Position numbers and translations under genes: made by a program. Positions 8,445-16,736 of a stretch of 64,000 bases of DNA are shown here, one piece after another (the stretch's first letter is position 1; the number at the start of each line of letters is the position of its first letter). The notes under the pieces were generated by a model, which did not search any database, was not told the DNA's origin, and was given only the letters and a program-made list of their open reading frames with translations. Origin of the DNA: Streptomyces marokkonensis (GTDB lineage Bacteria; Actinomycetota; Actinomycetes; Streptomycetales; Streptomycetaceae); NCBI RefSeq assembly GCF_008312835.1, contig NZ_VSKS01000012.1, positions 62,001-126,000 on the forward strand, given 5' to 3'.

Positions 8445-9206
8445 CTACTCCACGTCGCCGCCGGAGTCGGTCTCCGCGTCCTCCGCCTCCGAGGCCGTCT
8501 CCGCGCCGCCCGCCTCCAGCAGGCGCCCCAGCTGCCGTCCGCCGATCCGCTTGAACTTCCGCTTCTGCGGCCGCGTGCGGTCCAGCACGGCCACCTCCAG
8601 CCGCTCCTCGGGAATCTCCCGCTCACTGCCGTTGGTGTCCCGCGACAGGGACTGCACCGCCAGCTTCAGCGCCTCCGCCAGCGTCATCCCGTCCCGGTGC
8701 CGCTGATCGAGGTACCCGCTGATCTGCTCCGCGTTGCCCCCCACCGCCACCGAGCCGTGCTCGTCCACGATGGACCCGTCGTGCGGCAGCCGGTAGATCT
8801 GGTCCTGCTCCGGGGTCTCCCCGACCTCGGCCACCACCAGCTCCACCTCGTACGGCTTCTCCCCCACGCTCGAGAAGATCGTCCCGAGTGTCTGCGCGTA
8901 CACGTTCGCCAGCCCCCGGGCGGTCACGTCGTCCCGGTCGTAGGTGTAACCCCGCAGATCGGCGTACCGCACGCCCCCGATCCGCAGATTCTCGTACTCG
9001 TTGTACTTACCGGCGGCGGCGAACCCGATCCGGTCGTAGATCTCGCTGAACTTGTGCAGCGCCCGGGACGGGTTCTCGCCGACGAACACGATCCCGTCGG
9101 CGTACTGCAGCACGACAAGGCTGCGGCCACGGGCGATGCCCTTGCGGGCGTACTCCGCCCGGTCGGCCATCGCCTGCTGGGGTGAGACATAGAACGGCGT
9201 CGACAC
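8445..9206 (-). CDS. prcA: 20S proteasome alpha subunit PrcA
   Basis: This 253-residue protein forms the outer heptameric rings of the bacterial 20S proteasome, gating the chamber and docking the ATPase. It has the alpha-type N-terminal helix region ([22 protein letters not shown]) and the core strands [17 protein letters not shown] and [17 protein letters not shown]. It lacks a catalytic N-terminal threonine, as expected. The acidic C-terminus ([18 protein letters not shown]) is probably disordered. The start is the GTG at 9206. It is the last gene of the pup-prcB-prcA run, 70 nt after prcB. Confidence 0.97.
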   Translation of the reverse strand: MSTPFYVSPQQAMADRAEYARKGIARGRSLVVLQYADGIVFVGENPSRALHKFSEIYDRIGFAAAGKYNEYENLRIGGVRYADLRGYTYDRDDVTARGLANVYAQTLGTIFSSVGEKPYEVELVVAEVGETPEQDQIYRLPHDGSIVDEHGSVAVGGNAEQISGYLDQRHRDGMTLAEALKLAVQSLSRDTNGSEREIPEERLEVAVLDRTRPQKRKFKRIGGRQLGRLLEAGGAETASEAEDAETDSGGDVE

Positions 9207-9276
9207 CGGTTATCCGTCCCTTTCTGTCGAAGTCACTGGACCACCCTGAAACATCCGAACAACCCGCCCGCGCGGC

Positions 9277-10122
9277 CTACAGCAGCGAGGCCCGCGGACC
9301 GTCCGGCTGCTCCAGCCGCCGCTCCAGCACGGACCGGGCGATGTCGGACGCCTCGTCCTCGGTGAGCCGGCGGTAGCCGTCCTCGGTGATCACGGTGACG
9401 ATGGGGTAGATCCGGCGGGCGACATCGGGACCACCGGTCGCCGAGTCGTCGTCTGCCGCGTCGTACAGCGCCTGCACCACCAGCGTGGTGGCCTCGGCCT
9501 CACTCAGATTCTCCCGGAACAGCTTCTTCATCGCACCGCGCGCGAAGATCGAACCGGAACCGGTGGCGGCGTACCCCTGCTCCTCCGAGCGCCCGCCCGT
9601 GACGTCGTAGGAGAAGATCCGCCCCTTCTCCCGGTCGACGTCGTACCCGGCGAACAGCGGGACCACGGCCAGTCCCTGCATGGCCATGCCCAGATTGGAA
9701 CGGATCATCGTGGAGAGCCGGTTCGCCTTGCCCTCCAGCGAGAGCTGCGCGCCCTCGACCTTCTCGAAGTGCTCCAGCTCCAGCTGGAACAGCTTCACCA
9801 TCTCCACGGCAAGCCCGGCCGTGCCGGCGATGCCCACGGCCGAGTACTCGTCGGCGGGGAACACCTTCTCGATGTCCCGCTGCGCGATGACGTTCCCCAT
9901 GGTGGCCCGCCGGTCACCGGCGAGCACGACCCCGCCGGGAAACGTGACGGCCACGATCGTCGTGCCGTGCGGCGCCTCGATCACGCCCTTGACGGGCGGC
10001 AACGTCCTCCTGCCCGGCAGCAGTTCCGGCTGGTGCTCGGAGAGGAAATCCATGAAGGAGGAGGATCCGGGCGTCAGGAAGGCGGCCGGCAGACGCCCTG
10101 TGTGACGAGTGTTCGCTTCCAC
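9277..10122 (-). CDS. prcB: 20S proteasome beta subunit PrcB, with propeptide
   Basis: This 281-residue proteasome peptidase subunit forms the inner rings. A 53-residue propeptide ends in GVIEAPHG, and autocleavage before Thr54 (TTIVAVTF) exposes the catalytic N-terminal threonine. [21 protein letters not shown] and [14 protein letters not shown] are conserved blocks of the active-site region. The GTG start at 10122 is preceded by GGAAGGAAC. Its first 49 nt overlap the end of the decayed endonuclease VII reading frame. It is expected to assemble with PrcA and degrade pupylated proteins delivered by ARC. Confidence 0.97.
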   Translation of the reverse strand: MEANTRHTGRLPAAFLTPGSSSFMDFLSEHQPELLPGRRTLPPVKGVIEAPHGTTIVAVTFPGGVVLAGDRRATMGNVIAQRDIEKVFPADEYSAVGIAGTAGLAVEMVKLFQLELEHFEKVEGAQLSLEGKANRLSTMIRSNLGMAMQGLAVVPLFAGYDVDREKGRIFSYDVTGGRSEEQGYAATGSGSIFARGAMKKLFRENLSEAEATTLVVQALYDAADDDSATGGPDVARRIYPIVTVITEDGYRRLTEDEASDIARSVLERRLEQPDGPRASLL

Positions 10123-10340
10123 GAAGTTCCTTCCAGGTAGGCGGCTGCCCGACGAACAGCGTCGGGATCATCTCCCAACTTGCCGATGGCCGAATTGCAG
10201 TTGAAGCACGGTACGCCACGGACCCTACCCGCCTCACGGCAATGATCCACATATCCGGCGAGGGCTTTCGGGACGCCCCGGACGGCGGCCCTCGTCACCC
10301 CCGCAGCGCGAACGCTGCCCGCGGCCGGCCGAGCCCGCAC
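10074..10340 (-). pseudogene. Remnant of an endonuclease VII-type (His-Me finger) gene
   Basis: The 88-codon frame keeps only the last third of a recombination-endonuclease-VII-like protein: GYVDHCREAGRVRGVPCFNC, then [20 protein letters not shown] and [12 protein letters not shown]. Family members normally place a CxxC zinc knuckle and 60-100 residues before the VDH motif. Here the upstream sequence (MRARPAAGSVRAAGVTRAAV) is unrelated low-complexity sequence, and pup begins only 66 nt away. The VDH and CFNC elements remain but the first zinc-binding half is gone, so it is probably inactive. As I recall, S. coelicolor has a longer gene between pup and prcB. It ends 49 nt inside prcB. Confidence 0.7.
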
Positions 10341-10406
10341 CGCGAACAGCGTTCACACCGTCTTCGTCTCTCGCCCCGTGCGCCCCCGCGGCCTCCGGTC
10401 CGGAGG

Positions 10407-10625
10407 CTACTGGCCACCCTTCTGAACGAAGGACCTCACGAAGTCCTCGGCGTTGGCTTCGAGCACGTCGTCGATCTCGTCGAGGACGTCGTCCACGTCC
10501 TCGTTCAGCTTTTCCTGACGCTCCTTGAGGTCCTCCGAAGCCTGCGTCTCCGCCGCCTGCTCCTCGACCTCCTCGGTGGACCGGGTGGCCTTCTGCTGTC
10601 CGCCGCCGGTGTCCTTGGTCGCCAT
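10407..10625 (-). CDS. pup: Prokaryotic ubiquitin-like protein Pup
   Basis: This 72-residue, disordered, acidic protein modifier begins MATKDTGGGQQKATRSTEEV and ends in FVRSFVQKGGQ. The C-terminal Gly-Gly-Gln is the form that Dop deamidates to Glu before PafA ligates it to lysines. The central helix region (about 21-58) is what the ARC coiled coils bind. The ATG at 10625 matches the conserved family N-terminus; an upstream extension of the frame is not conserved in style. It lies between dop and the prcBA pair in the same orientation, 189 nt after dop. Confidence 0.98.
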   Translation of the reverse strand: MATKDTGGGQQKATRSTEEVEEQAAETQASEDLKERQEKLNEDVDDVLDEIDDVLEANAEDFVRSFVQKGGQ

Positions 10626-10814
10626 CACCCTCACCCCGCTCGGTTCGCCCGACACACTTGCTCGGTCAAGATCAGACCCTACAAGCCGGGTCCGACAATG
10701 CCCCCGCAGTTGCTCCAACGTACGGGGACCACCTCGATGATTCCCGGACCGGGGATTTTCCACCCTGTCCGGCCGGTCCTTCCGGGTACCCGCAGGTACC
10801 CGCCCAGGCCAGGA

Positions 10815-12326
10815 TCACCCCCCGGACAACACCCTGACCAGGTCTTCCGCCGTCCGGCAGCGGTCCAGGAGCTCCTTGACGTGATTACGCGTTCCGCGAA
10901 GCGGTTCCAGGGTTGGCACCCGCTGGAGCGAGTCCCGGCCCGGCAGATCGAAGATCACCGAGTCCCAGGAGGCCGCCGCGACATCGTCCGCGTACTGCTC
11001 CAGGCACCGCCCGCGGAAGTAGGCCCGGGTGTCCTCCGGAGGCGCCGTACGGGCCCGCTCGACCTCCTCCTCGGCCAGGAGCCGCTTCATCCGTCCCCGG
11101 GCCACCAGACGGTTGTACAGGCCCTTCTCGGGGCGCACGTCGGCGTACTGCAGGTCCACCAGGTGCAGCCGGGCGGCGTCCCAGTCCAGACCGTCCCTGC
11201 GCCGGTATCCCTCCATGAGCTCACGCTTGGCGACCCAGTCCAGCTCGCCGGCCAGGCTCATCGGGTCGTTCTCCAGCCGGGTGAGTGTGTCCTCCCAGCG
11301 CGCGAGGACGTCCTTGGTCTGCTCGTCGGCGTCGGCCCCGAAGCGTTCCTCCACGTACTTGCGAGCCAGCTCGAAGTACTCCATCTGGAGCTGCACCGCG
11401 GTCAGCGTCCGCCCGCTGCGCAGCGTGACGAGCCGCTTCAGGGACGGATCGTGCGACACCTGGTGCAGCGTCCGCACCGGCTGGTCCACCGCGAGATCCA
11501 CCGCGATGAAGCCGTCCTCGATCATGGACAGCACCAGCGCCGTCGTGCCCAGCTTCAGGTACGTCGAGATCTCGGACAGGTTCGCGTCGCCGATGATCAC
11601 ATGCAGTCGCCGGTACTTCTCCGCGTCGGAGTGCGGCTCGTCCCGGGTGTTGATGATCGGGCGCTTCAGCGTCGTCTCCAGGCCCACCTCGACCTCGAAG
11701 TAGTCCGCGCGCTGGCTGAGCTGGAAGCCGTGCTCGTGGCCGTCCTGGCCGATTCCGACACGGCCGGCGCCGGTGAAGACCTGGCGGGAGACGAAGAACG
11801 GCGTCAGGTGGCGCACGATGTCCGAGAAGGGGGTCTCCCGCTTCATCAGGTAGTTCTCGTGCGTGCCGTAGGACGCGCCCTTGTTGTCGGTGTTGTTCTT
11901 GTACAGGTGGATCGGCTGGGCGCCGGGAAGCTGGGCCGCGCGCTCCGCCGCCTCGGCCATGATCCGCTCGCCCGCCTTGTCCCAGAGCACGGCGTCGCGC
12001 GGATTGGTGACCTCGGGCGCGCTGTACTCCGGATGGGCGTGGTCCACGTAGAGCCGCGCGCCGTTGGTCAGGATGACGTTGGCCAGACCGATGTCCTCGT
12101 CCGTGAGCTGGCTGGCGTCGGCGGCCTCACGGGCGAGGTCGAAGCCTCGCGCGTCCCGCAGCGGGTTCTCCTCCTCGAAGTCCCAGCGGGCCCGGCGGGC
12201 CCGGTGCATCGCCGCCGCGTAGGCGTTCACGATCTGGGACGAGGTGAGCATGGCATTGGCGTTGGGGTGGCCGGGGACGGAGATTCCGTACTCCGTCTCG
12301 ATGCCCATTACTCGCCGTACGGTCAT
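10815..12326 (-). CDS. dop: Pup deamidase/depupylase Dop
   Basis: This 503-residue homologue of PafA deamidates Pup's C-terminal Gln and removes Pup from substrates. [10 protein letters not shown] (residues 7-16) is the Mg/ATP-binding strand, and [15 protein letters not shown] carries Asp95, the catalytic position in M. tuberculosis Dop. The insertion at about 40-80 is the Dop loop that PafA lacks. [18 protein letters not shown] and [13 protein letters not shown] are shared with PafA. The ATG at 12326 has a strong AAGGAGG site. It sits between ARC and pup, with a terminator-like hairpin just upstream after ARC. Confidence 0.97.
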   Translation of the reverse strand: MTVRRVMGIETEYGISVPGHPNANAMLTSSQIVNAYAAAMHRARRARWDFEEENPLRDARGFDLAREAADASQLTDEDIGLANVILTNGARLYVDHAHPEYSAPEVTNPRDAVLWDKAGERIMAEAAERAAQLPGAQPIHLYKNNTDNKGASYGTHENYLMKRETPFSDIVRHLTPFFVSRQVFTGAGRVGIGQDGHEHGFQLSQRADYFEVEVGLETTLKRPIINTRDEPHSDAEKYRRLHVIIGDANLSEISTYLKLGTTALVLSMIEDGFIAVDLAVDQPVRTLHQVSHDPSLKRLVTLRSGRTLTAVQLQMEYFELARKYVEERFGADADEQTKDVLARWEDTLTRLENDPMSLAGELDWVAKRELMEGYRRRDGLDWDAARLHLVDLQYADVRPEKGLYNRLVARGRMKRLLAEEEVERARTAPPEDTRAYFRGRCLEQYADDVAAASWDSVIFDLPGRDSLQRVPTLEPLRGTRNHVKELLDRCRTAEDLVRVLSGG

Positions 12327-12514
12327 GCGGCCCTCCTTGCCCGGCGGCGTCCCCGGTCGGGGACGCTGCTGTACCGCTGGCGCTCCGGTGCGTGTGCGGT
12401 GCCCGTCCCCGCACTGCGCGACTCGGCGGTACCAGAGAGCCTAGAACGCCTTTGCGCTGGTGGGGAGATCATTTGCGTCATTGCTGTGCTCCAGCCGTGG
12501 CACCGAAAAACAGT

Positions 12515-12549
12515 CGGCTGCGGGTACCCGCTGAGGGCACCCGCAGCCG
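12515..12549 (-). terminator. Rho-independent terminator after ARC
   Basis: A perfect 11-bp stem has arms at 12515-12525 and 12539-12549 (cggctgcgggt / acccgcagccg). On the minus strand it is followed by ACTGTTTTTCGG, a real U-tract that is unusual in this genome. It lies 10 nt past the ARC stop. Confidence 0.85.
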
Positions 12550-12558
12550 CCCTGGTTT

Positions 12559-14325
12559 TTACAGGTACTGACCGGTATTCGCCACCGTGTCGATGGAGCG
12601 TCCGGTGTCCGCGCCCTGCTTTCCGGTGATGAGCGTACGGATGTAAACAATCCGCTCGCCCTTCTTTCCGGAGATACGGGCCCAGTCGTCCGGGTTGGTG
12701 GTGTTGGGCAGGTCCTCGTTCTCCTTGAACTCGTCCACGCAGGCCTGGAGCAGGTGGGAGACGCGGAGGCCCTTCTGGCTCTTCTCCAGGAAGTCCTTGA
12801 TCGCCATCTTCTTGGCGCGGCCCACGATGTTCTCGATCATGGCACCGGAATTGAAGTCCTTGAAGTACAGGACTTCCTTGTCACCATTGGCGTAGGTGAC
12901 TTCCAGGAAGCGGTTCTCCTCGGTTTCGGCGTACATCTGTTCCACCGCGGTCTGGATCATGCTCTGGACCGTCATGGACTTGTCGCCGCCGTGCTCCGAG
13001 AGGTCGTCGCCGTGCAGCGGGAGGCGTTCGGTGAGGTACTTGCCGAAGATGTCCTTGGCCGCCTCGGCGTCCGGACGCTCGATCTTGATCTTCACGTCCA
13101 GCCGGCCGGGACGCAGGATGGCGGGGTCGATCATGTCCTCACGGTTGGAGGCGCCGATCACGACCACGTTCTGCAGGCCCTCGACGCCGTCGATCTCGGC
13201 GAGCAGCTGCGGGACGATGGTGTTCTCCACGTCCGAGCTGACACCGGACCCACGGGTGCGGAAGAGGGACTCCATCTCGTCGAAGAAGACGATGACGGGG
13301 GTGCCCTCGCTGGCCTTCTCCCGGGCCCGCTGGAAGACCAGGCGGATCTGCCGCTCGGTCTCACCGACGTACTTGTTCAGCAGCTCGGGGCCCTTGATGT
13401 TGAGGAAGAAGCTCTTGCCGGCGGCCTGGCCGGTGACCTCGGCGACCTTCTTGGCCAGCGAGTTGGCGACGGCCTTGGCGATGAGCGTCTTGCCGCATCC
13501 GGGGGGTCCGTACAGCAGCACGCCCTTGGGCGGCCGCAGTTCGTGCTCCTTGAACAGGTCCGGGTAGAGGTAGGGCAGCTCGACCGCGTCGCGGATGGCC
13601 TCGATCTGGCCACCGAGGCCGCCGATCTGCTCGTATCCGATGTCGGGGACTTCCTCGAGGACGAGCTCCTCGACCTCGCTCTTGGGGACGACCTCGTAGA
13701 CGTATCCCGAGCGGGGTTCCAGCAGCAGGGCGTCGCCGGGGCGGATGGTGACGTCCAGCAGCGGCTCGGCGAGCCGCACCACCCGCTCCTCGTCGGTGTG
13801 CCCGAGCACCAGGGCCCGCTCGCCGTCCTCGAGGATCTCCTTGAGGGTGACGATGTCACCGACGCGCTCGAACTCCATGGCCTCGACCACGTTGAGCGCT
13901 TCGTTGAGCATCACTTCCTGGCCGCGCCTGAGCTCGTCGAGCTCGACGCTGGGACTGACGTTCACCCGCAGCTTGCGGCCGCCGGTGAAGATGTCGGCCG
14001 TGCCGTCCTCGTTGGCCACGAGGAAGACGCCGAAGCCGGCCGGGGGCTGTGCGAGCCGGTCGACCTCCTCCTTGAGGGCCACGATCTGGTCGCGGGCCTC
14101 ACGGAGCGTGCCCGCGAGTCGTTCGTTCTGGGCGGACACGCCGGCCAGGTTGGTCTGCAGCTCGACGATCCGCTCTTCGAGAATCCTCGTGTGTCGCGGA
14201 GAGTCGGCGAGCTTGCGTCGCAGGACGGCGATCTCCTGCTCAAGGTAGGCGATCTGCCCGGCCGGGTCGTCGGACCCGTGTCCCGGGCGGATGCCGCGGT
14301 TCATGTCGTCGTCGTGGGCTGCCAC
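12559..14325 (-). CDS. arc: Proteasome-associated AAA ATPase ARC (Mpa)
   Basis: This 588-residue ATPase recognises Pup and unfolds pupylated proteins into the proteasome. An N-terminal coiled coil (about 25-90) binds Pup, and a double OB fold (about 95-225) forms the entry ring. The AAA module has Walker A GPPGCGKT (273-280), Walker B IVFFDE (345-350), sensor-1 GASN (391-394) and RPGR (405-408). The C-terminus TGQYL is the proteasome-docking tail. I chose the GTG at 14325 because an ideal AGGAGGTGA site sits 5 nt before it; the ATG 18 nt upstream would overlap that site. dop follows downstream, but a terminator with a U-tract lies between them. Confidence 0.96.
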   Translation of the reverse strand: MAAHDDDMNRGIRPGHGSDDPAGQIAYLEQEIAVLRRKLADSPRHTRILEERIVELQTNLAGVSAQNERLAGTLREARDQIVALKEEVDRLAQPPAGFGVFLVANEDGTADIFTGGRKLRVNVSPSVELDELRRGQEVMLNEALNVVEAMEFERVGDIVTLKEILEDGERALVLGHTDEERVVRLAEPLLDVTIRPGDALLLEPRSGYVYEVVPKSEVEELVLEEVPDIGYEQIGGLGGQIEAIRDAVELPYLYPDLFKEHELRPPKGVLLYGPPGCGKTLIAKAVANSLAKKVAEVTGQAAGKSFFLNIKGPELLNKYVGETERQIRLVFQRAREKASEGTPVIVFFDEMESLFRTRGSGVSSDVENTIVPQLLAEIDGVEGLQNVVVIGASNREDMIDPAILRPGRLDVKIKIERPDAEAAKDIFGKYLTERLPLHGDDLSEHGGDKSMTVQSMIQTAVEQMYAETEENRFLEVTYANGDKEVLYFKDFNSGAMIENIVGRAKKMAIKDFLEKSQKGLRVSHLLQACVDEFKENEDLPNTTNPDDWARISGKKGERIVYIRTLITGKQGADTGRSIDTVANTGQYL

Positions 14326-14363
14326 GGTCCTCACCTCCTCCAAGGGGAGCTGGACGCTTCCAG

Positions 14364-14501
14364 ACCCTACCTGGGCGGGTGTCGATTGAAACCCCTAGAT
14401 CACAAAGACGGTCGGGGTGTGTCCGATCTTCACCCTTGCGCTCTCCCTCACGCCAGGGGAATACCCACCGAAGATGATTGGAACCCAGGCGAAGGTAGGG
14501 T
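14364..14501. promoter_or_regulatory. Candidate divergent promoters for ARC and the ferredoxin gene
   Basis: The -10-like element TAGGGT occurs on the minus strand at 14369-14364, about 39 nt upstream of the ARC start, and on the plus strand at 14496-14501, about 70 nt upstream of the ferredoxin gene. Both are in the context AGGTAGGGTC. The -35 sequences are weak. Confidence 0.35.
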
Positions 14502-14570
14502 CGAAGTGTTCAACACCCGTCAGAGCTGGCCGGATTCCCGTTCGGCTCGGCGCAGGAAACGGCAGGAGAG

Positions 14571-14876
14571 ATGAGCGTGCAGCAGGAGGCCGGAGTCGGT
14601 GGCGAGGCCCTGGAGGTCTGGATCGACCAGGACCTGTGTACCGGTGACGGCATCTGCGCGCAGTACGCGCCCGAGGTGTTCGAGCTGGACATCGACGGTC
14701 TGGCCTATGTGAAGAGCCCGCAGGACGAGCTGCTGCAGGACAAGGGGGCGACAACGCCCGTGCCCCTGCCGCTCCTCACGGATGTGATCGACTCCGCGAA
14801 GGAGTGTCCCGGCGAGTGCATCCACGTCCGTCGGGTTTCGGACAGGGCCGAGGTGTACGGGCCGGACGCCGCGTGA
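14571..14876 (+). CDS. 3Fe-4S-type ferredoxin
   Basis: This is a 101-residue small electron carrier. LEVWIDQDLCTGDGICAQYA gives Cys23-X5-Cys29, and ECPGECI gives Cys79-Pro plus Cys83. The Cys-X5-Cys...Cys-Pro spacing fits a single [3Fe-4S] cluster as in cytochrome P450-linked actinobacterial ferredoxins. APEVFELDIDGLAYV is the usual core. The ATG has GGCAGGAGAG before it. No P450 or ferredoxin reductase is adjacent, so the redox partner is unknown. The gene is divergent from ARC with a shared 245-bp intergenic region. Confidence 0.9.
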   Translation: MSVQQEAGVGGEALEVWIDQDLCTGDGICAQYAPEVFELDIDGLAYVKSPQDELLQDKGATTPVPLPLLTDVIDSAKECPGECIHVRRVSDRAEVYGPDAA

Positions 14877-14956
14877 CCGCTACGGCACGGCGCGTCACGA
14901 CTGTCTGATTCCTCACACTCCGGTGTGCGCGCCCCGACGCACGCCCCGCGTGCGGG

Positions 14957-15535
14957 TCACACGCTCCTGGCGCCGGACGGGGTCGACCGCACGAACGCGC
15001 CGTCGTCCCACCGCCATTTCACGCTCTCGCGCACATCGGGACAGCAACTGGGCACGTCCTCGGACGAGTAGCCGAGGAGGGTGGCGGCGACCTCGCCGTC
15101 CCGTACGGCGAAGTCGTCGACGTTGGTACGGTCCTCGGGGTCGGCCAGGGTGGCGACCACGCGCGGCCGCGTGCTCCCGGCGGCCTGGGTGACGACGTAC
15201 ACACCGTCGGGCGGGGTGCCCATGGGGGCGTCGCAGTGCACCACCGCCACCGTCTCCGGCCGCCCGTCTCCGTCGAGGTCGCCGGACGCCTTCTTCTTCA
15301 CCACCGGCTTCACCGGGCCGCACTCGAGGGGGAACTCCACGGCCGCCGGGTCGGGTGGGGCGGTCTGCGCCGGGGCGCTCTTCGTCTGCGGTCCGGGGGG
15401 CGGGGCCGCGGTGGCGGCGTCGGGCCCCAGGACCGAGGACAGGGCCACGACACCGGCGAGGGCCGTGGCGGTGGCGACCCAGTGGATCGGGCGTGCGTGC
15501 GTGTGGGCGAGCTCCGGAACGGCGGAAGGCTGCAC
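14957..15535 (-). CDS. Secreted protein of unknown function
   Basis: This is a 192-residue protein. A hydrophobic N-terminal stretch (WVATATALAGVVALSSVLG) followed by AATAAPP looks like a Sec signal peptide. A Pro/Thr-rich linker leads to a soluble domain with an FG-GAP-like or EF-hand-like strand (SGDLDGDGRPETVAVVHC) and further cysteines (SCCPDV). The DxDGDGxPE motif suggests calcium binding, known from similar short repeat proteins. The GTG at 15535 is preceded by ACAGGAGA; an upstream ATG is possible. It is downstream of trmI beyond a strong hairpin. The function is not recognised. Confidence 0.72.
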   Translation of the reverse strand: MQPSAVPELAHTHARPIHWVATATALAGVVALSSVLGPDAATAAPPPGPQTKSAPAQTAPPDPAAVEFPLECGPVKPVVKKKASGDLDGDGRPETVAVVHCDAPMGTPPDGVYVVTQAAGSTRPRVVATLADPEDRTNVDDFAVRDGEVAATLLGYSSEDVPSCCPDVRESVKWRWDDGAFVRSTPSGARSV

Positions 15536-15707
15536 TAGGAGTGTCTCCTGTGAGGGCTGTGCCGGTGGGGGTGGCCAGCATCGTGCCACACGTCACAGTA
15601 CGGAGGGAACGGCGGGGGGTGTGCAGTTGCGGTGCCGGGGAACCGGGGAGGGCTGCGGTCGCCGCACTCATGTCGATGTGTCGACGTGTCACCGTGTCAA
15701 CGGCGGA

Positions 15708-15755
15708 GCGCCGTGGCGCAGTTCCGAGCGGTTCGGGGGAACTGCGCCACGGCGC
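15708..15755 (-). terminator. Hairpin terminator after trmI
   Basis: A perfect 18-bp inverted repeat has arms at 15708-15725 and 15738-15755 (gcgccgtggcgcagttcc and complement) with a 12-nt loop, 28 nt beyond the trmI stop. Confidence 0.8.
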
Positions 15756-15783
15756 CCGTGCGTTGCGGGAGTGGCGGGCCGCG

Positions 15784-16686
15784 TCAGCGGGCGGCGCCTC
15801 CGTCGGCGTTGGGACCGGCGTAGTCCTCGCCGTAGGCGCCCTTGGCGGGACGGCGTCGGCGCATGGGCGGCTCGACTCCGTCGGCGAGGCGGCGGGCGGT
15901 GAGCAGGAAGCCGGTGTGGCCGATCATCCGGTGGTCCGGACGGACGGCCAGGCCCTCGATGTGCCAGTTGCGGATCATCGTCTCCCACGAGGTCGGCTCG
16001 TTGAAGCAGCCGATCTCACGGATGGACTCGACGGTCCGGGCGAGCTGGGTGGTGGTGGCGACGTAGCAGCACAGGATGCCGCCGGGGACGAGCGCCTTGG
16101 AGACGGCCTCCAGGCACTCCCAGGGGGCGAGCATGTCCAGGATGACGCGGTCGACGTCGGTGTCGGACAGGTTGTCCTGGAGGTCGCCCACGGTGAGCTG
16201 CCAGGCGGGGTGCGGTCCGCCGAAGTAGCGCTCCACGTTCTGCCGGGCGATGTCGGCGAAGTCCTCGCGGCGCTCGTAGGAGTGCAGCATGCCCTGGTCG
16301 CCGATGGCGCGCAGCAGGAAGCTGCTGAGCGAGCCGGAGCCGACGCCGGCCTCCACGACGCGCGCGCCGGGGAAGATGTCGGCGAAGGCGAGGATCTGCC
16401 CCGCGTCCTTCGGGTAGACGACGGCGGCCCCGCGGGGCATGGACAGGACGTAGTCGGGGAGCAGGGGGCGCAGCGCGAGGTAGGCGACGTTCCCGGTGGT
16501 GCGGACAACGCTGCCCTCGGGAGCACCGATCAGTTCGTCGTGGGGGAAGGAACCCTTGTGGGTGTGGAAGTTCTTCCCGGCCTCGAGCGTGAACGTGTAG
16601 TGGCGGCCCTTGGGGTCGGTCAGCTGAACCTGGTCCCCGACCTTGAAGGGCCCGCGCCTGCGGGCGGCACCGGTCGGTTCGGACAT
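15784..16686 (-). CDS. trmI: tRNA (adenine(58)-N1)-methyltransferase TrmI
   Basis: This 300-residue SAM-dependent enzyme methylates N1 of A58 in the tRNA T-loop. The SAM-binding motif VEAGVGSGSLSSFLLRAIG starts at residue 111, and DRVILDMLAPWE carries the catalytic Asp184. The N-terminal barrel region (FKVGDQVQLTDPKGRHYTF) is typical of the family. The C-terminus (RRRRPAKGAYGEDYAGPN) is basic and matches the actinobacterial form. It lies 50 nt after the site-2 protease gene on the same strand and ends at a strong hairpin. Confidence 0.93.
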   Translation of the reverse strand: MSEPTGAARRRGPFKVGDQVQLTDPKGRHYTFTLEAGKNFHTHKGSFPHDELIGAPEGSVVRTTGNVAYLALRPLLPDYVLSMPRGAAVVYPKDAGQILAFADIFPGARVVEAGVGSGSLSSFLLRAIGDQGMLHSYERREDFADIARQNVERYFGGPHPAWQLTVGDLQDNLSDTDVDRVILDMLAPWECLEAVSKALVPGGILCCYVATTTQLARTVESIREIGCFNEPTSWETMIRNWHIEGLAVRPDHRMIGHTGFLLTARRLADGVEPPMRRRRPAKGAYGEDYAGPNADGGAAR

Positions 16687-16736
16687 GTGACCAGCCTACC
16701 GGTCCACGGAGGGGCCGCCGACCACGGCCCGTGCGA

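Noticed and set aside
10242-12629. Long plus-strand frame across dop and pup
   Set aside because: It is the shadow of Dop and lacks a ribosome site or any family motif.
13158-13859. Ser/Arg-rich minus-strand frames inside ARC
   Set aside because: They are alternative frames of the AAA ATPase gene with no support.
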